64,000 bases of DNA from an uncultured Erythrobacter sp. (GTDB taxonomy: Bacteria; Pseudomonadota; Alphaproteobacteria; Sphingomonadales; Sphingomonadaceae), in NCBI GenBank assembly GCA_947493165.1, contig CANLPY010000001.1, positions 2,256,621-2,320,620 on the forward strand, in the 5' to 3' direction. Positions 34,296 to 43,732 of this stretch are shown one piece after another. How positions within the stretch are numbered: position 1 is the stretch's first letter; each line of letters opens with the position of its first letter. Below the pieces are notes generated by a model, which saw nothing but the letters and a program-made list of their open reading frames with translations, was not told where the DNA came from and ran no database searches. The position numbers were made by a program, and so were the translations under genes.

Positions 34296-35534
34296 ATGCG
34301 GTGCATTGCACTGGCCGCGGCCTTGATTGCCGTGTGTACGGGTTTGCCGATATCGGCACAGGAAACAATTACTCTCGATGAAGCGCTCGCCAGAGCGGGC
34401 GTTGACGGTCAAGAGGGTACAAGTTCGAACAGCAATCCGCGCGTCTACGGCCCGCAAGCGGAAGCAGAAGCCGCGCGTGCGGCTATCGACCAGGCGCGGC
34501 TTCGGCCTAACCCTTCGCTGTCGTTCGAGGTGGAAGACATTGCAGGTTCCGGTGCATTTTCCGGCCTGCGCTCTTCCGAATATACTCTGGCGATCGGCCA
34601 GCAGCTTGAACTCGGCGGCAAACGAAGGGCGCGCATCGCGAGCGCACAGGCATCGGCCGACTTCACCGGCTTGCAGAGCGACCTCGCCCTGTCGCAACTC
34701 GCGCTGGGCGTTCGTGAGCGATATGTCGAAGCTGTCGCCGCAGGCCAGCGCCTCGTCCTGGCGCTCGAAATCGTCGAGCGGAACCGTGAGCTGGCCCGGA
34801 TCGCCAATGTGCTTGTCGAGGTCGGGCGGGAGCCACCGCTGCGTGCCATGCGCGCCCGTGCAGCGCTTGCAGAAGCGGAAGCTGAGCTGCAGGCTGCACA
34901 AGCTGCCGATCTAGCGGCACGTCAGGCGCTCGCGGCTCTCTGGGTGTCCGGCCGGCCCAACCCGGTGGTATCGAACGTCTTTCCTGATTTAGCGCCGCCG
35001 CTCGCTCCGCTGGGTTCCGAAGATCCCTTGCAGCTGCGCATTGCGGATGCGCGAACCACCTTTGCTGAAGCCGAAATTGCGCGTGAACGCTCGCTCGGCG
35101 TTCCCGACCCCACGCTGTCGGCAGGCGTGCGCCGATTTCAAGAAAGCAACGATCAAGCCTTCATTGTCGGGATCTCCATTCCTCTGCCCTTCCGCAACCG
35201 TAACCAGGGCAACATCGCAGCCGCTGAAGCGCAATATCGCGCGGCAAGCGCGAGCGAAGCGATAGCCGAGGCGGACTACCGCGTGGAGTTCGAGCGGACG
35301 CGAACGCTCTATCTGGCCGCCGAAACGCGGGTGGAAACCCTTTCCAGCGCATCTCTGCCGCAGGCCGAGGAAGCACTCCGACTTGTCGAGATAGGATACC
35401 GCAATGGCCGGTTTCCGCTGATCGAAGTCCTGGCAGCTGCCGAAGCGCGCGACGCCATTCGTGAAAATCTGATTCAGGCAGAAGAGTCCCGCGGCCTGCT
35501 CGCGGCGCGGCTCATCTGGCTCACCGCACAGTGA
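34296..35534 (+). CDS. czcC: CzcC-like outer-membrane efflux protein
   Basis: 412 aa with a signal peptide (ALAAALIAVCTGLPISA). TolC-family outer-membrane factor with two long coiled-coil repeats rich in Ala/Glu/Arg and RPNPSLSFEVEDIAG near residue 70. Forms the exit duct for the CzcBA pump. GTG of czcB overlaps its stop. No metal ligands are needed in this subunit. Confidence 0.88.
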   Translation: MRCIALAAALIAVCTGLPISAQETITLDEALARAGVDGQEGTSSNSNPRVYGPQAEAEAARAAIDQARLRPNPSLSFEVEDIAGSGAFSGLRSSEYTLAIGQQLELGGKRRARIASAQASADFTGLQSDLALSQLALGVRERYVEAVAAGQRLVLALEIVERNRELARIANVLVEVGREPPLRAMRARAALAEAEAELQAAQAADLAARQALAALWVSGRPNPVVSNVFPDLAPPLAPLGSEDPLQLRIADARTTFAEAEIARERSLGVPDPTLSAGVRRFQESNDQAFIVGISIPLPFRNRNQGNIAAAEAQYRAASASEAIAEADYRVEFERTRTLYLAAETRVETLSSASLPQAEEALRLVEIGYRNGRFPLIEVLAAAEARDAIRENLIQAEESRGLLAARLIWLTAQ

Positions 35535-35545
35535 GATCCCTTCCC

Positions 35546-36709
35546 ATGAAACGTAACTATCTTATCGCAATAGTCGGCATCCTTGTTCTGGCGGCCGTAT
35601 CTGCTTGGGGCTTCTGGCCGTCAGGGTCTGCCGACCACTCCGAAGAAGGACAGAGCGAAGAGGAAGGCGGAGCAGAAACCGGAAGTTCCGAAGGCGCTTT
35701 GCAAATTAGCGAAGAGCAAATCGCGGCTTCCTCCATCGAAATCGAAGCTGTCCAATTCGGCGCTGCGACGGAGCTTGTATTCCCCGCAACGGTCGCCGCG
35801 GCGCCGAATGCCAGTGCGCGCATCGATGCACGCGCTTCCGGAGTCGTTAGAAGCGTGAACAAGATGCTTGGCGATTATGTCAGGCAGGGGGAGGTGATCG
35901 CGCGGATCGAGAGCGCTGATGCTGCCGGACTGGCTGCGCAGGTCGCTACCGCGCGTGCGCGGGTCAATGAACTGTCTGCGCTCTACGACCGCGAAAAGCG
36001 GCTGTTCGAGGCCAATGTGACGGCCCGGCAGGATCTCGAAGCGGCGCAGGCCAATCTGCAAGTGGCAAGATCGGAGCTGTCACGCGCACAAGCCGCATCC
36101 GCAGCTGCTGGTGTCAGCGGGGATGGACGTTCGCTGGCCGTGACGAGTCCGATTTCAGGGCAGATCACCAGCGCGCCGATCGTGCTCGGCTCCTACGTAT
36201 CCGCTGGTGACGAAATGTTCCAGATCGTGAACGCGAGCGGCTTGCAGGTGCAGGTCGCCTTGCCTGCCAGCGATGCTGCGAGAATTCGGCCGGGCGATGA
36301 AGCTACGTTGGAGCTCGGGCAGGACAGGGAGATCGGCGGACGTGTGCGCTCGATAACCCCCGCGCTCGATCCGGAAAGCCGAAGCGCCACCGCTATTATT
36401 TCCCTTGCGAGGGCAGTGCCCGGATTACAGCCAGGCGCATTCTTGCAAGCGCGCATCCAGCCCTCAGGTGAAACCGATGCGACCTCGATCTCGGTGCCTG
36501 AATCCGCAGTTCAGATGGTCGAAGGCCGTGAAGTCGTGTTCGTTCGCACGCGTACCGGCTTTCGGGCGACGCCTGTCGTGACGGGATCGCGCTCGGGAGG
36601 GCGCATCGTGATCGAGTCCGGATTGCAGAATGGCCAGCGGATCGCGACCGAAAACGCCTTCCTGCTCAAAGCCGAACTCGGGAAAGAGGAAGCCGAACAT
36701 GGACATTGA
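35546..36709 (+). CDS. czcB: CzcB-like periplasmic adaptor
   Basis: 387 aa from ATG 35546 (GTG 35531 is an alternative). Membrane anchor (LIAIVGILVLAAVSAWGFW), an acidic Glu-rich linker, then biotinyl-lipoyl, alpha-hairpin and beta-barrel domains of a membrane fusion protein (ARIDARASGVVRSVNKMLGD; GQITSAPIVLGSYVSAGDEM). Links CzcA to CzcC. Overlaps czcA by 11 nt. Confidence 0.88.
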   Translation: MKRNYLIAIVGILVLAAVSAWGFWPSGSADHSEEGQSEEEGGAETGSSEGALQISEEQIAASSIEIEAVQFGAATELVFPATVAAAPNASARIDARASGVVRSVNKMLGDYVRQGEVIARIESADAAGLAAQVATARARVNELSALYDREKRLFEANVTARQDLEAAQANLQVARSELSRAQAASAAAGVSGDGRSLAVTSPISGQITSAPIVLGSYVSAGDEMFQIVNASGLQVQVALPASDAARIRPGDEATLELGQDREIGGRVRSITPALDPESRSATAIISLARAVPGLQPGAFLQARIQPSGETDATSISVPESAVQMVEGREVVFVRTRTGFRATPVVTGSRSGGRIVIESGLQNGQRIATENAFLLKAELGKEEAEHGH

Positions 36710-39700
36710 TCGTTCTGAAAGCGGCTTCGAAAAAGAGGCCGACAGCAATGGCGGCCTGATTGGCGGCGTCCTTGATTGGTCGGTGCGCAACCGCTGGGCT
36801 GTCGTGGTTCTGGCACTCGGCGTGGCGATCTGGGGTGCGTTCAATCTTGCGAAACTGCCGATCGATGCAGTGCCGGATATCACCAATGTTCAAGTACAGA
36901 TCAACACCGAAGCACCGGCGCTCTCGCCCTCACAGATCGAAACGCAGGTAACCTTCCCTGTCGAGACGGGCCTCGCCGGGATCGAGGGACTGGAAATGAC
37001 CCGCTCGATCTCGCGTAATGGCTTTAGCCAGGTCACTGCGATCTTCGAGGAAGGCACGGATATCTATTTTGCGCGCTCGCAGGTGGAGGAACGGCTTGCC
37101 ACGCTCGCCTCTTCGCTTCCTGCAGGCGCGGAGCCGTCGATGGGTCCGATTGCGACCGGCCTTGGCGAAGTCTTGATGTATACCATCGAATTCGAGCATC
37201 CGGGTGGAACGGATGCGCCAAAAGGCGGCGCCATTGGCTGGCAGAATGACGGCAGCTTTGTCACCGACCGGGGCGAGCGATTGGACACGGAGGTGGCGAG
37301 AGCCGCCTACCTGCGCACGGTGCAGGACTGGGTGGTCGCGCCGCTGATGCGCTCGGCCGACGGCGTCGCGGGCGTGGATTCGATCGGCGGCTTTGAAAAG
37401 CAATATCTGGTGCAACCCGACCCGGATCGCCTGGGCGGCTACGGTGTTTCACTCGACCAGTTGATTACTGCGCTCGAAGCGGCGAACCAGGCGGAAGGCG
37501 CGAACTTCGTCGAACGTGCCGGCGAAGCGCTCCTGGCCCGTGTCGATTCCCGGCTGAATTCGGTAGAAGACATCGAGCAGGCGGTGGTGGTCACTCGCGA
37601 AGGCGTGCCGATCCGCGTAGGCGATGTTGCCACAGTCGAGATTGGCGGTGACCTTCGCACAGGGGCTGCCTCGCTCAACGGCGATGAAGCGGTCGTCGGA
37701 ACTGTCCTGATGCGAGCGGGCGAGAACAGCCGGACGGTTGCCGCCGGCGCTGCAGAAAGACTTGAGGAAGTTCGCGCATCGCTGCCTGCCGGAGTGGTGG
37801 CTGAGATTGTCTACAATCGGTCCACTTTGGTCGATGCGACCATCACTACGGTTCGCAACAATCTGGTCGAGGGCGCCTTGCTTGTCATCGTCGTCCTGTT
37901 CCTGCTTCTCGGAAACATCCGCGCTGCCATCATTGCCGCACTGGTCATTCCTTTGTCGATGCTGATGGCAGCGATCGGGATGAACCGGCTCGGCGTATCG
38001 GGCAACCTGATGAGCCTTGGTGCGCTCGATTTCGGTCTCATTGTGGATGGGGCTGTTATCATTGTCGAGAACAGTATCGCACGCCTTGCCCATAGGCAGG
38101 AGCTTGAAGGACGCCTGCTAACGCTGCGTGAACGCCTCGCAGAGACCCGCGCAGCAGCGCATGAGATGATCAAGCCGACCGTCTACGGCCAGGCGATCAT
38201 CTTTCTGGTCTTTGCGCCTCTTCTCACCTTCACTGGTGTGGAAGGCAAAACCTTCACGCCCATGGCCATCACCGTCATGCTTGCCCTGGCTTCGGCTTTT
38301 ATTCTGTCACTGACATTTGTCCCGGCGATGATCGCTCTCTTGCTGAACAAGAAAATCAACGAGAAAGAAGTGAAGCCAATTCGCGTGGCAAAGGAACGTT
38401 ATGGTCCACTGCTGCGCAAAGCCCTCGCCCGTCCATGGCCGGTCATTGGCACCGGCGTCGGCGTATTTGCACTTGCAGCGCTGGTCTTCAGCTTCATCGG
38501 CAGCGAATTCACGCCGCAACTCGACGAGCGTGATCTGGCGGTGCAGTCATTGCGCATCCCCTCTACTCCGCTCGAGCAGTCGCTCACAATGCAGCGCCAG
38601 GTCGAGGCGCGCCTCACACAGTTCTTGCAGGTTGAGCTAGTGTTCTCGCGCACCGGCACGGCAGAGGTCGCAACCGATCCGATGCCGCCGAACATTTCGG
38701 ATGCCTATGTGATCCTCAAACCGCGAGAAGAATGGCCCGATCCCTCGCTGTCCAAGGATGAACTCGTAAGCGAGATGGAGGAGGCGCTCGGCGGCCTTGT
38801 CGGCAATCTCTACGAGTTCAGCCAGCCCATCGAACTGCGCTTCAACGAGCTCATTGCAGGCGTTCGCGGCGATGTGGCGGTCAAGCTCTATGGCGATGAT
38901 CTGACCGCCATGACTTCCGCTGCAAACGAAGTCGCCGCCGTGCTGCGCGGCGTCGAAGGCGCGGCCGACGTCAAGGTGCAGCAGGTTTCTGGCTTCCCAA
39001 CGCTGGATATCGCCTTCGATCGGCCAACGATCGCGCGCTACGGGCTAAGCGTCGAGGATGTGACCCAGTCGGTTGCCATCGCACTTGGCGGTCGCAACGC
39101 CGGGCTGGTGTTCGAAGGCGACCGCCGGTTCGATGTCGTCGTCAGATTGTCAGATGCCAATCGCAATGATTTTGACCAGCTCGGCACCTTGCCGATTGTC
39201 CTCCCGAATGGCGGGAGTATTCCGCTGCGCGCGGTGGCCGAGTTTCAGGTCATCGATGGGCTGGCCGAGGTCCGCCGCGAACAGGGACGACGACTGGTCA
39301 TCGTATCCGCCAATGTGCGGGAGCGTGATCTTGGTTCATTTGTCGAGCAGGCCCAGTCCGAAGTGGCCGCAAACGTCGATCTGCCTTCCGCGTCGTTTAT
39401 CGAATGGGGCGGGCAGTATCAGAACCTGCAGCAAGCGCAGCAACGTCTACTGATCGTGGTTCCGCTCGCCTTCGCGGTCATCCTGCTGCTGCTCTACATG
39501 GCGGTTGGCGGATGGGTCTCGGCGCTCGCGGTGTTCAGCGCGATTCCGATGGCGCTAGCTGGCGGGGTCTTCTTCCTGGCCCTGAGAGGCATGCCGTTCT
39601 CGATCTCGGCGGCCGTGGGTTTCATTGCCCTTTCCGGCGTTGCGACCTTGAACGGCCTCGTCATGATCACCGCGATCAAGCAGCGGCTCGAAAAGGGTTT

Positions 39701-39962
39701 GGAGCTTGGTGAAGCGATTGTCGAAGGCGCAATTGCACGCCTCCGCCCGGTTCTGATGACGGCGCTCGTCGCCTCGCTCGGCTTCGTTCCGATGGCGCTT
39801 GCGACAGGAACCGGGGCCGAGGTGCAGCGCCCGCTCGCCACGGTCGTGATCGGCGGACTGATAACGGCAACAGCGCTCACACTGTTCGTGCTGCCTGCCA
39901 TTGTGAGCCTGATTTTCGCGGAGAAATCCGAGCAGGCAAAGGGTCACGGAGAAATGCCATGA
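36699..39962 (+). CDS. czcA: CzcA, RND-type Zn/Co/Cd proton antiporter
   Basis: 1087 aa from ATG 36699 (the frame is open upstream, inside czcB). Twelve predicted membrane helices in the RND layout with two large periplasmic loops. Helix 4 near residues 440-457 has ALDFGLIVDGAVIIVEN, the Asp/Asp/Glu signature of the HME-1 (Zn/Co/Cd) subfamily, different from the CusA-type motif at 58.1 kb. Exports divalent cations from periplasm or cytoplasm. Overlaps czcB by 11 nt and czcD by 4 nt. Confidence 0.93.
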   Translation: MDIDRSESGFEKEADSNGGLIGGVLDWSVRNRWAVVVLALGVAIWGAFNLAKLPIDAVPDITNVQVQINTEAPALSPSQIETQVTFPVETGLAGIEGLEMTRSISRNGFSQVTAIFEEGTDIYFARSQVEERLATLASSLPAGAEPSMGPIATGLGEVLMYTIEFEHPGGTDAPKGGAIGWQNDGSFVTDRGERLDTEVARAAYLRTVQDWVVAPLMRSADGVAGVDSIGGFEKQYLVQPDPDRLGGYGVSLDQLITALEAANQAEGANFVERAGEALLARVDSRLNSVEDIEQAVVVTREGVPIRVGDVATVEIGGDLRTGAASLNGDEAVVGTVLMRAGENSRTVAAGAAERLEEVRASLPAGVVAEIVYNRSTLVDATITTVRNNLVEGALLVIVVLFLLLGNIRAAIIAALVIPLSMLMAAIGMNRLGVSGNLMSLGALDFGLIVDGAVIIVENSIARLAHRQELEGRLLTLRERLAETRAAAHEMIKPTVYGQAIIFLVFAPLLTFTGVEGKTFTPMAITVMLALASAFILSLTFVPAMIALLLNKKINEKEVKPIRVAKERYGPLLRKALARPWPVIGTGVGVFALAALVFSFIGSEFTPQLDERDLAVQSLRIPSTPLEQSLTMQRQVEARLTQFLQVELVFSRTGTAEVATDPMPPNISDAYVILKPREEWPDPSLSKDELVSEMEEALGGLVGNLYEFSQPIELRFNELIAGVRGDVAVKLYGDDLTAMTSAANEVAAVLRGVEGAADVKVQQVSGFPTLDIAFDRPTIARYGLSVEDVTQSVAIALGGRNAGLVFEGDRRFDVVVRLSDANRNDFDQLGTLPIVLPNGGSIPLRAVAEFQVIDGLAEVRREQGRRLVIVSANVRERDLGSFVEQAQSEVAANVDLPSASFIEWGGQYQNLQQAQQRLLIVVPLAFAVILLLLYMAVGGWVSALAVFSAIPMALAGGVFFLALRGMPFSISAAVGFIALSGVATLNGLVMITAIKQRLEKGLELGEAIVEGAIARLRPVLMTALVASLGFVPMALATGTGAEVQRPLATVVIGGLITATALTLFVLPAIVSLIFAEKSEQAKGHGEMP

Positions 39963-40576
39963 GCGGCGATCATAAATTCGAGCTTGATAGTGCTGAAAAG
40001 CGGCGAACTCTGTGGATTGTCCTGTGGCTCAATGCCGCGTTGGCCGTCGGTTTCTTGTTCGTCGGATATTTTGCCGATTCTAACGCGCTTCTCGCCAATG
40101 GTCTCGACAATGCATCTGATGCTCTTGTCTATATCCTGAGCCTTTTCGCACTTAGCCGTTCTCGAGTGTGGAAGCGCAACGCGGCTCGCCTTTCAGGTGG
40201 CTTGCTCCTGTTGTTTGCCGCTGGTGTTATTGCCGATGCAATACGTCGTTTTCTGGAAGGCTCCGAGCCTGGCGGCATCGAAATGATGGCCATGGCTGCG
40301 ATCGCAGCCGTAGTGAACCTCATTTGCCTCCGCCTGCTTCAAAACCTCCAGAAGAAGGACGTCAATCTGCGTGCCGCAACGACTTTTAGCTTCAACGATT
40401 TTGTAGCAAATGGCGGGATTATTCTCGCAGGGCTGGTCGTCATGCTTACTGGTGCGAATTGGCCAGATCTATTGGTCGGCATCGCTGTTGCCGGGATCGC
40501 GATCTATGGCGGGATCGATATCCTGCGCGATGCGCACAAGGACCAGCACGATGAAGAAGGCACGACCCACAGTTAG
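39959..40576 (+). CDS. czcD: Short CDF-family cation transporter (CzcD-like)
   Basis: 205 aa, shorter than CzcD (about 310 aa): the six helices are present but the cytoplasmic C-terminal domain is missing. Helix 2 has D-N-A-S-D (GLDNASDAL) and helix 5 has FNDFVANGG, i.e. an acidic/amide version of the usual HxxxD pair. It probably exports Zn-like cations to the periplasm for the RND pump. Last gene of the czc operon. Confidence 0.75.
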   Translation: MSGDHKFELDSAEKRRTLWIVLWLNAALAVGFLFVGYFADSNALLANGLDNASDALVYILSLFALSRSRVWKRNAARLSGGLLLLFAAGVIADAIRRFLEGSEPGGIEMMAMAAIAAVVNLICLRLLQNLQKKDVNLRAATTFSFNDFVANGGIILAGLVVMLTGANWPDLLVGIAVAGIAIYGGIDILRDAHKDQHDEEGTTHS

Positions 40577-40810
40577 GGTAAGAGCGAATGGGAAATGTGT
40601 CCTTGCTTCGGGGATTGATGCTGGCTCTTGCCTCGAGGTTTCTGGCTAACTGCAGTTTAACCAACCTCCAGATTGCGTTACTGAACATTGATAGGTTCTC
40701 GGTCAGCGATACAATAAGCAGGGATCTTTTTCTTTTACGCTTGAAGTCGGTATGAATGCCCATAGCCTCCAAGACTATAGCCCTAGGTCACCGTTGGGAG
40801 CGCCTTCTTG

Positions 40811-40889
40811 CAAATGTGAGAACGGCTTTACTTCAAAGCGGCTTCAAGCGCTCGTGCTTGTCAGTCTCGCATTCAGAGTGGTCATTGAT
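40811..40889. repeat. 79-bp direct repeat, right copy
   Basis: Identical to 31783-31861, same orientation, about 9.03 kb away. Contains the last 19 codons of a merR gene and flanking DNA; rightward of it the sequence no longer matches merR. Confidence 0.95.
40833..40889 (-). pseudogene. merR 3' fragment
   Basis: The minus strand encodes INDHSECETDKHERLKPL followed by a stop, identical to the C-terminus of the MerR protein at 31805. Upstream codons (to 41036) are open but unrelated to MerR, so this is a broken remnant. It marks a former recombination or duplication. Confidence 0.85.
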
Positions 40890-40937
40890 TGCCACATCTT
40901 TACCGCCCACAAGTGTCTTAGCTTGGCGATATAGCCA

Positions 40938-41052
40938 TATGATGCCGATCGACCCTGCGTTCAATTTAGCGCTCATACCGTTGGCGATGTGGTTAATCGT
41001 GCCTGCATTGACCTTGGCCCTCGTACGCTTCGCCACAGAAAAGACGATCTAA
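40938..41052 (+). CDS. Doubtful small membrane peptide
   Basis: 37 aa from ATG 40938, beginning MMPIDPAFNLALIPLAMW, with one strongly hydrophobic segment. No convincing ribosome-binding site. It may be the tail of a lost membrane protein or chance coding in the scar region. Confidence 0.22.
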
Positions 41053-41082
41053 GCAGACGTCCGGTTGCCGCCGGTTACTCAA

Positions 41083-41805
41083 TCATCTCTTGCTCGGCCT
41101 GGGTCTTAGCTTAGGCATGCGGTTCGCAAGAAGGACAAATCCCGAAAGCGCGATGACCGTTCCACCTATGCCGAACAGGAGCAGCCACCAGCTGTTGATG
41201 CGGTCACGCTGGGTCCAGTCCATGATGTGCAAGCCCCAGATGAAATCGAACAGGCGCCAACTATCGCTGCGTGCCGCCCCGACTGCACCACTCGAGGCAT
41301 CGACATAAATGCGTGTCGATGCCTCGTCCCCGTAAGTGACCTGCCAGGCCGGAAAAGGTCCGCGAAATTCAGTCCCTACCGGCTTGTCAACAAGTCGCGC
41401 GGCCTCAATCGTCGTTCGAGGTCCAGTCCAGGCGCGCAGGGCAACGGATCTCGCCGTCTCAGCCGAGATGGGCGAGAGTTTTCGCCCCGTCGCCGGATCG
41501 TGCACGCTCACGCTTCCGTCGACCAGGCGGACCTCGATTACGGCTTCGCCATCAAGCGAACGCGTCGTTACAGCAGCAAGGGTGCCCTCATTTGCGACCC
41601 AGGCAGGGATCGGAGCGTCGGCAGACAGCGCTTGCGGTTCGCGCGAGACGACGTGCTCGGAGCGAACCTCCTTGATGTCGAGAAACGACATCAAGGCACC
41701 GGTGACCATCCACAAGAGGACCTGAAGTCCGACGAAAATCGCCAGCCACTTGTGAATCTTGCTGCCCAGCACATGCAGGCGCAGCTTTGACGAACGCGTT
41801 GCCAA
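41083..41805 (-). CDS. PepSY-domain membrane protein
   Basis: 240 aa with an N-terminal membrane helix (WLAIFVGLQVLLWMVTGALM) and a C-terminal one (WWLLLFGIGGTVIALSGFVLL), enclosing a periplasmic PepSY-like domain (FPAWQVTYGDEASTRIYVDA). His residues (KIHKW; GLHIMDW) resemble heme-binding PepSY_TM reductases, of which this is a short version. Last gene of the cop operon; role in copper or iron handling is inferred from context. Confidence 0.72.
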   Translation of the reverse strand: MATRSSKLRLHVLGSKIHKWLAIFVGLQVLLWMVTGALMSFLDIKEVRSEHVVSREPQALSADAPIPAWVANEGTLAAVTTRSLDGEAVIEVRLVDGSVSVHDPATGRKLSPISAETARSVALRAWTGPRTTIEAARLVDKPVGTEFRGPFPAWQVTYGDEASTRIYVDASSGAVGAARSDSWRLFDFIWGLHIMDWTQRDRINSWWLLLFGIGGTVIALSGFVLLANRMPKLRPRPSKR

Positions 41806-41832
41806 GCTTCGCTATCCTTCAAGTCTTTTCTT

Positions 41833-42357
41833 TCAGTTCCGCGGTGCTCGCGAAGACGAATGGTACTGCACAATTCTCCAGCCCGAAGCATCGTGCGAGA
41901 GTACCGATGTCGCAACACCATCACGCTCGAATACGCGTCCATCCTCCAGCTCGATCCGATACCCGTAGGTTTCATAGCCATAAGCCATATGCCCCATACG
42001 GGTCACCGTCAGCGTCGGATTGCTAAAAGTAAAGCTCTTGATCGCATGAAGCTCAGGGCCGAGGTGATGCTCCATATAGTTGCCAAAACTCCCTTCGACC
42101 TTGCCGTTTTCGAAGATAGCGGACGATTCCGCGAAGAGCGCGAACATTGCATCGGCGTCGCGCGCTTCAAGCGCGGTGCGATAGGCCTTAAGAGCCTCCT
42201 CCGCGCCCGCGACATCGTCGGCCGAAGCGTCCATGGCGTGCATCTGGTGCCCCTCGTTGGATAAATGATCCATCTGCTGCGCCGATGCAGCTGTAGGCAT
42301 TAGCGCAAAAGCGAGCGCGATCGATGCGATCCGTGAAAAAATCTTGGTCATTTCCAT
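41833..42357 (-). CDS. Secreted SnoaL/DUF4440-like protein
   Basis: 174 aa with a signal peptide (SIALAFALMPTAASA), a Met/His stretch (QQMDHLSNEGHQMHAMD), then an NTF2-like fold (EEALKAYRTALEARDADAMF near residue 55; GWRIVQYHSSSR at the end). Likely periplasmic copper binding by the Met/His stretch; the NTF2 part has no identifiable active site. Lies 19 bp after copB. Confidence 0.72.
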   Translation of the reverse strand: MEMTKIFSRIASIALAFALMPTAASAQQMDHLSNEGHQMHAMDASADDVAGAEEALKAYRTALEARDADAMFALFAESSAIFENGKVEGSFGNYMEHHLGPELHAIKSFTFSNPTLTVTRMGHMAYGYETYGYRIELEDGRVFERDGVATSVLSHDASGWRIVQYHSSSRAPRN

Positions 42358-42376
42358 GTAATCCTTCTCTCTAAGT

Positions 42377-43732
42377 TCAGAACCAGAACCTTACGCCGAC
42401 GACATAATTGGTAACGCTGGGATCCTCTCCTTCGGCACGCGCAAAATCGGCGCTGCCGCCGAAGCGCCATTCCTGTGATACGCCGACATAGGGTGCGAAC
42501 TCACGAGCGAACTCGTAGCGCAGACGCAGGCCTGACTCTATCCGGTCGAGGCCGGCACCGATGCCCAGCTCGGGAATGTCCTGCGCCGATAGCGCGAGTT
42601 CCGCTCTGGGCTGGAGGATTAGTCGCTGCGTGATCCGCTGGTCGAGTTCGCCCTCGATCCGCGCGGTTACATCGCCTTTGGTGGAGACGAAGGCCGCGGC
42701 ATCGACTTCAAACTGGTAGGGCGCAATACCCTGGATCCCGATCACCGCGTGCGTGCGTTCCGGACCGGTCAGGTCTTGGCGCACCCCGGCCTGGAAATCG
42801 AAGAAGGGTGCAATGGCGCGGCTCCAGAGCGCCTGGACCTCGGCGCCCTCAATGGGTTCCCCGAAGCTGCCCTCACCCTCGGACTTGAACCAGAACTTGT
42901 CGATGTCGCCACCATAATAGCCCTGGATGTCCCACAGATATCCATCCGTTCCCTCGCGGGCACGGTATTCGAGCCGGTCGCCCTGAAACCAGAAGCGCAT
43001 CCCGCCGTCGGTCTCGCGGACAAGCTCGCTGCGCGCTTCGTTCATGGCCTCCTCTCCCCAGATAGAGACGGCCGCACGGGCGGGGCCGCTCCCGGCTTCG
43101 GGAGGAGGCGGCAGCAGAGGGATTTCCGGCCCGGAGTCCATCTGCAAGGCGGAATGATCCATCCCCTGCATATTCTGCATCGCCTGCCCCGGGGCCGGAT
43201 CATCCTGCATCTGACCATGGTCCATCTCACCGTGAGCGGTCTGATCCTGCGGCATCGCACCATGATTCATCCGGCTATGGTCCATCTGCCCGGCCTCCTG
43301 ACCGGACTGGCCCATCGGCATCGGCATCGTCATGACAGGCTGCCCTTGGGACATTGGCATATTGCCGTGGTTCATCGCACCGTGGTTCGCCTGTCCACTT
43401 TCCTGCCCGGTCTGTTCCATCGGCATCGTCATACCCGAATGACCGTCCTGAGCGGACATCGAACCATGGTCCATGGTCATGTGGTCCATCTTGGAATGGT
43501 CCATGGCGGTTTCAGGCTGAGCAGCCGGTTCGCATGCTCCTTCAGTCACCGGATGCCCCATCGCGCGATGGCGCGCGGCTTCTTCCTCGCACTTTACCTT
43601 GGCGTCAGCCTGCGCCTCGGCCCTCTGCTGCGGCTCCGCGGACGAATGACCGGCATGCTGCGCCGCAGCGGGGGAGGCGAGAACTGAGCTGGCTGCGACC
43701 GATGCGAGCAGGCTGGCAATACGAATCTTCAT
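42377..43732 (-). CDS. copB: CopB, outer-membrane copper resistance protein
   Basis: 451 aa with a signal peptide (ASLLASVAASSVLASPAAA). Residues about 70-205 are a Met/His-rich tract with repeated MDH, MNHG and GMTMP units for copper binding. The C-terminal 240 residues form the CopB beta-barrel (FWFQGDRLEYRAREG; VTNYVVGVRFWF at the end). Works with the multicopper oxidase CopA. Overlaps copA by 4 nt. Confidence 0.92.
   Translation of the reverse strand: MKIRIASLLASVAASSVLASPAAAQHAGHSSAEPQQRAEAQADAKVKCEEEAARHRAMGHPVTEGACEPAAQPETAMDHSKMDHMTMDHGSMSAQDGHSGMTMPMEQTGQESGQANHGAMNHGNMPMSQGQPVMTMPMPMGQSGQEAGQMDHSRMNHGAMPQDQTAHGEMDHGQMQDDPAPGQAMQNMQGMDHSALQMDSGPEIPLLPPPPEAGSGPARAAVSIWGEEAMNEARSELVRETDGGMRFWFQGDRLEYRAREGTDGYLWDIQGYYGGDIDKFWFKSEGEGSFGEPIEGAEVQALWSRAIAPFFDFQAGVRQDLTGPERTHAVIGIQGIAPYQFEVDAAAFVSTKGDVTARIEGELDQRITQRLILQPRAELALSAQDIPELGIGAGLDRIESGLRLRYEFAREFAPYVGVSQEWRFGGSADFARAEGEDPSVTNYVVGVRFWF

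Larger units (their letters stand above)
40577..41082. other. Gene-poor scar region after the czc operon
   Basis: 506 bp between czcD and the PepSY gene. Positions 40577-40779 show nothing I can assign. It then holds the right copy of the 79-bp repeat with a merR 3' fragment, and a doubtful 37-codon ORF. The mixture suggests a recombination junction. Confidence 0.7.

Noticed and set aside
42749..43687. Long plus-strand ORF opposite copB
   Set aside because: Its His/Arg-rich translation is the mirror image of the Met/His repeats of copB; a shadow frame.
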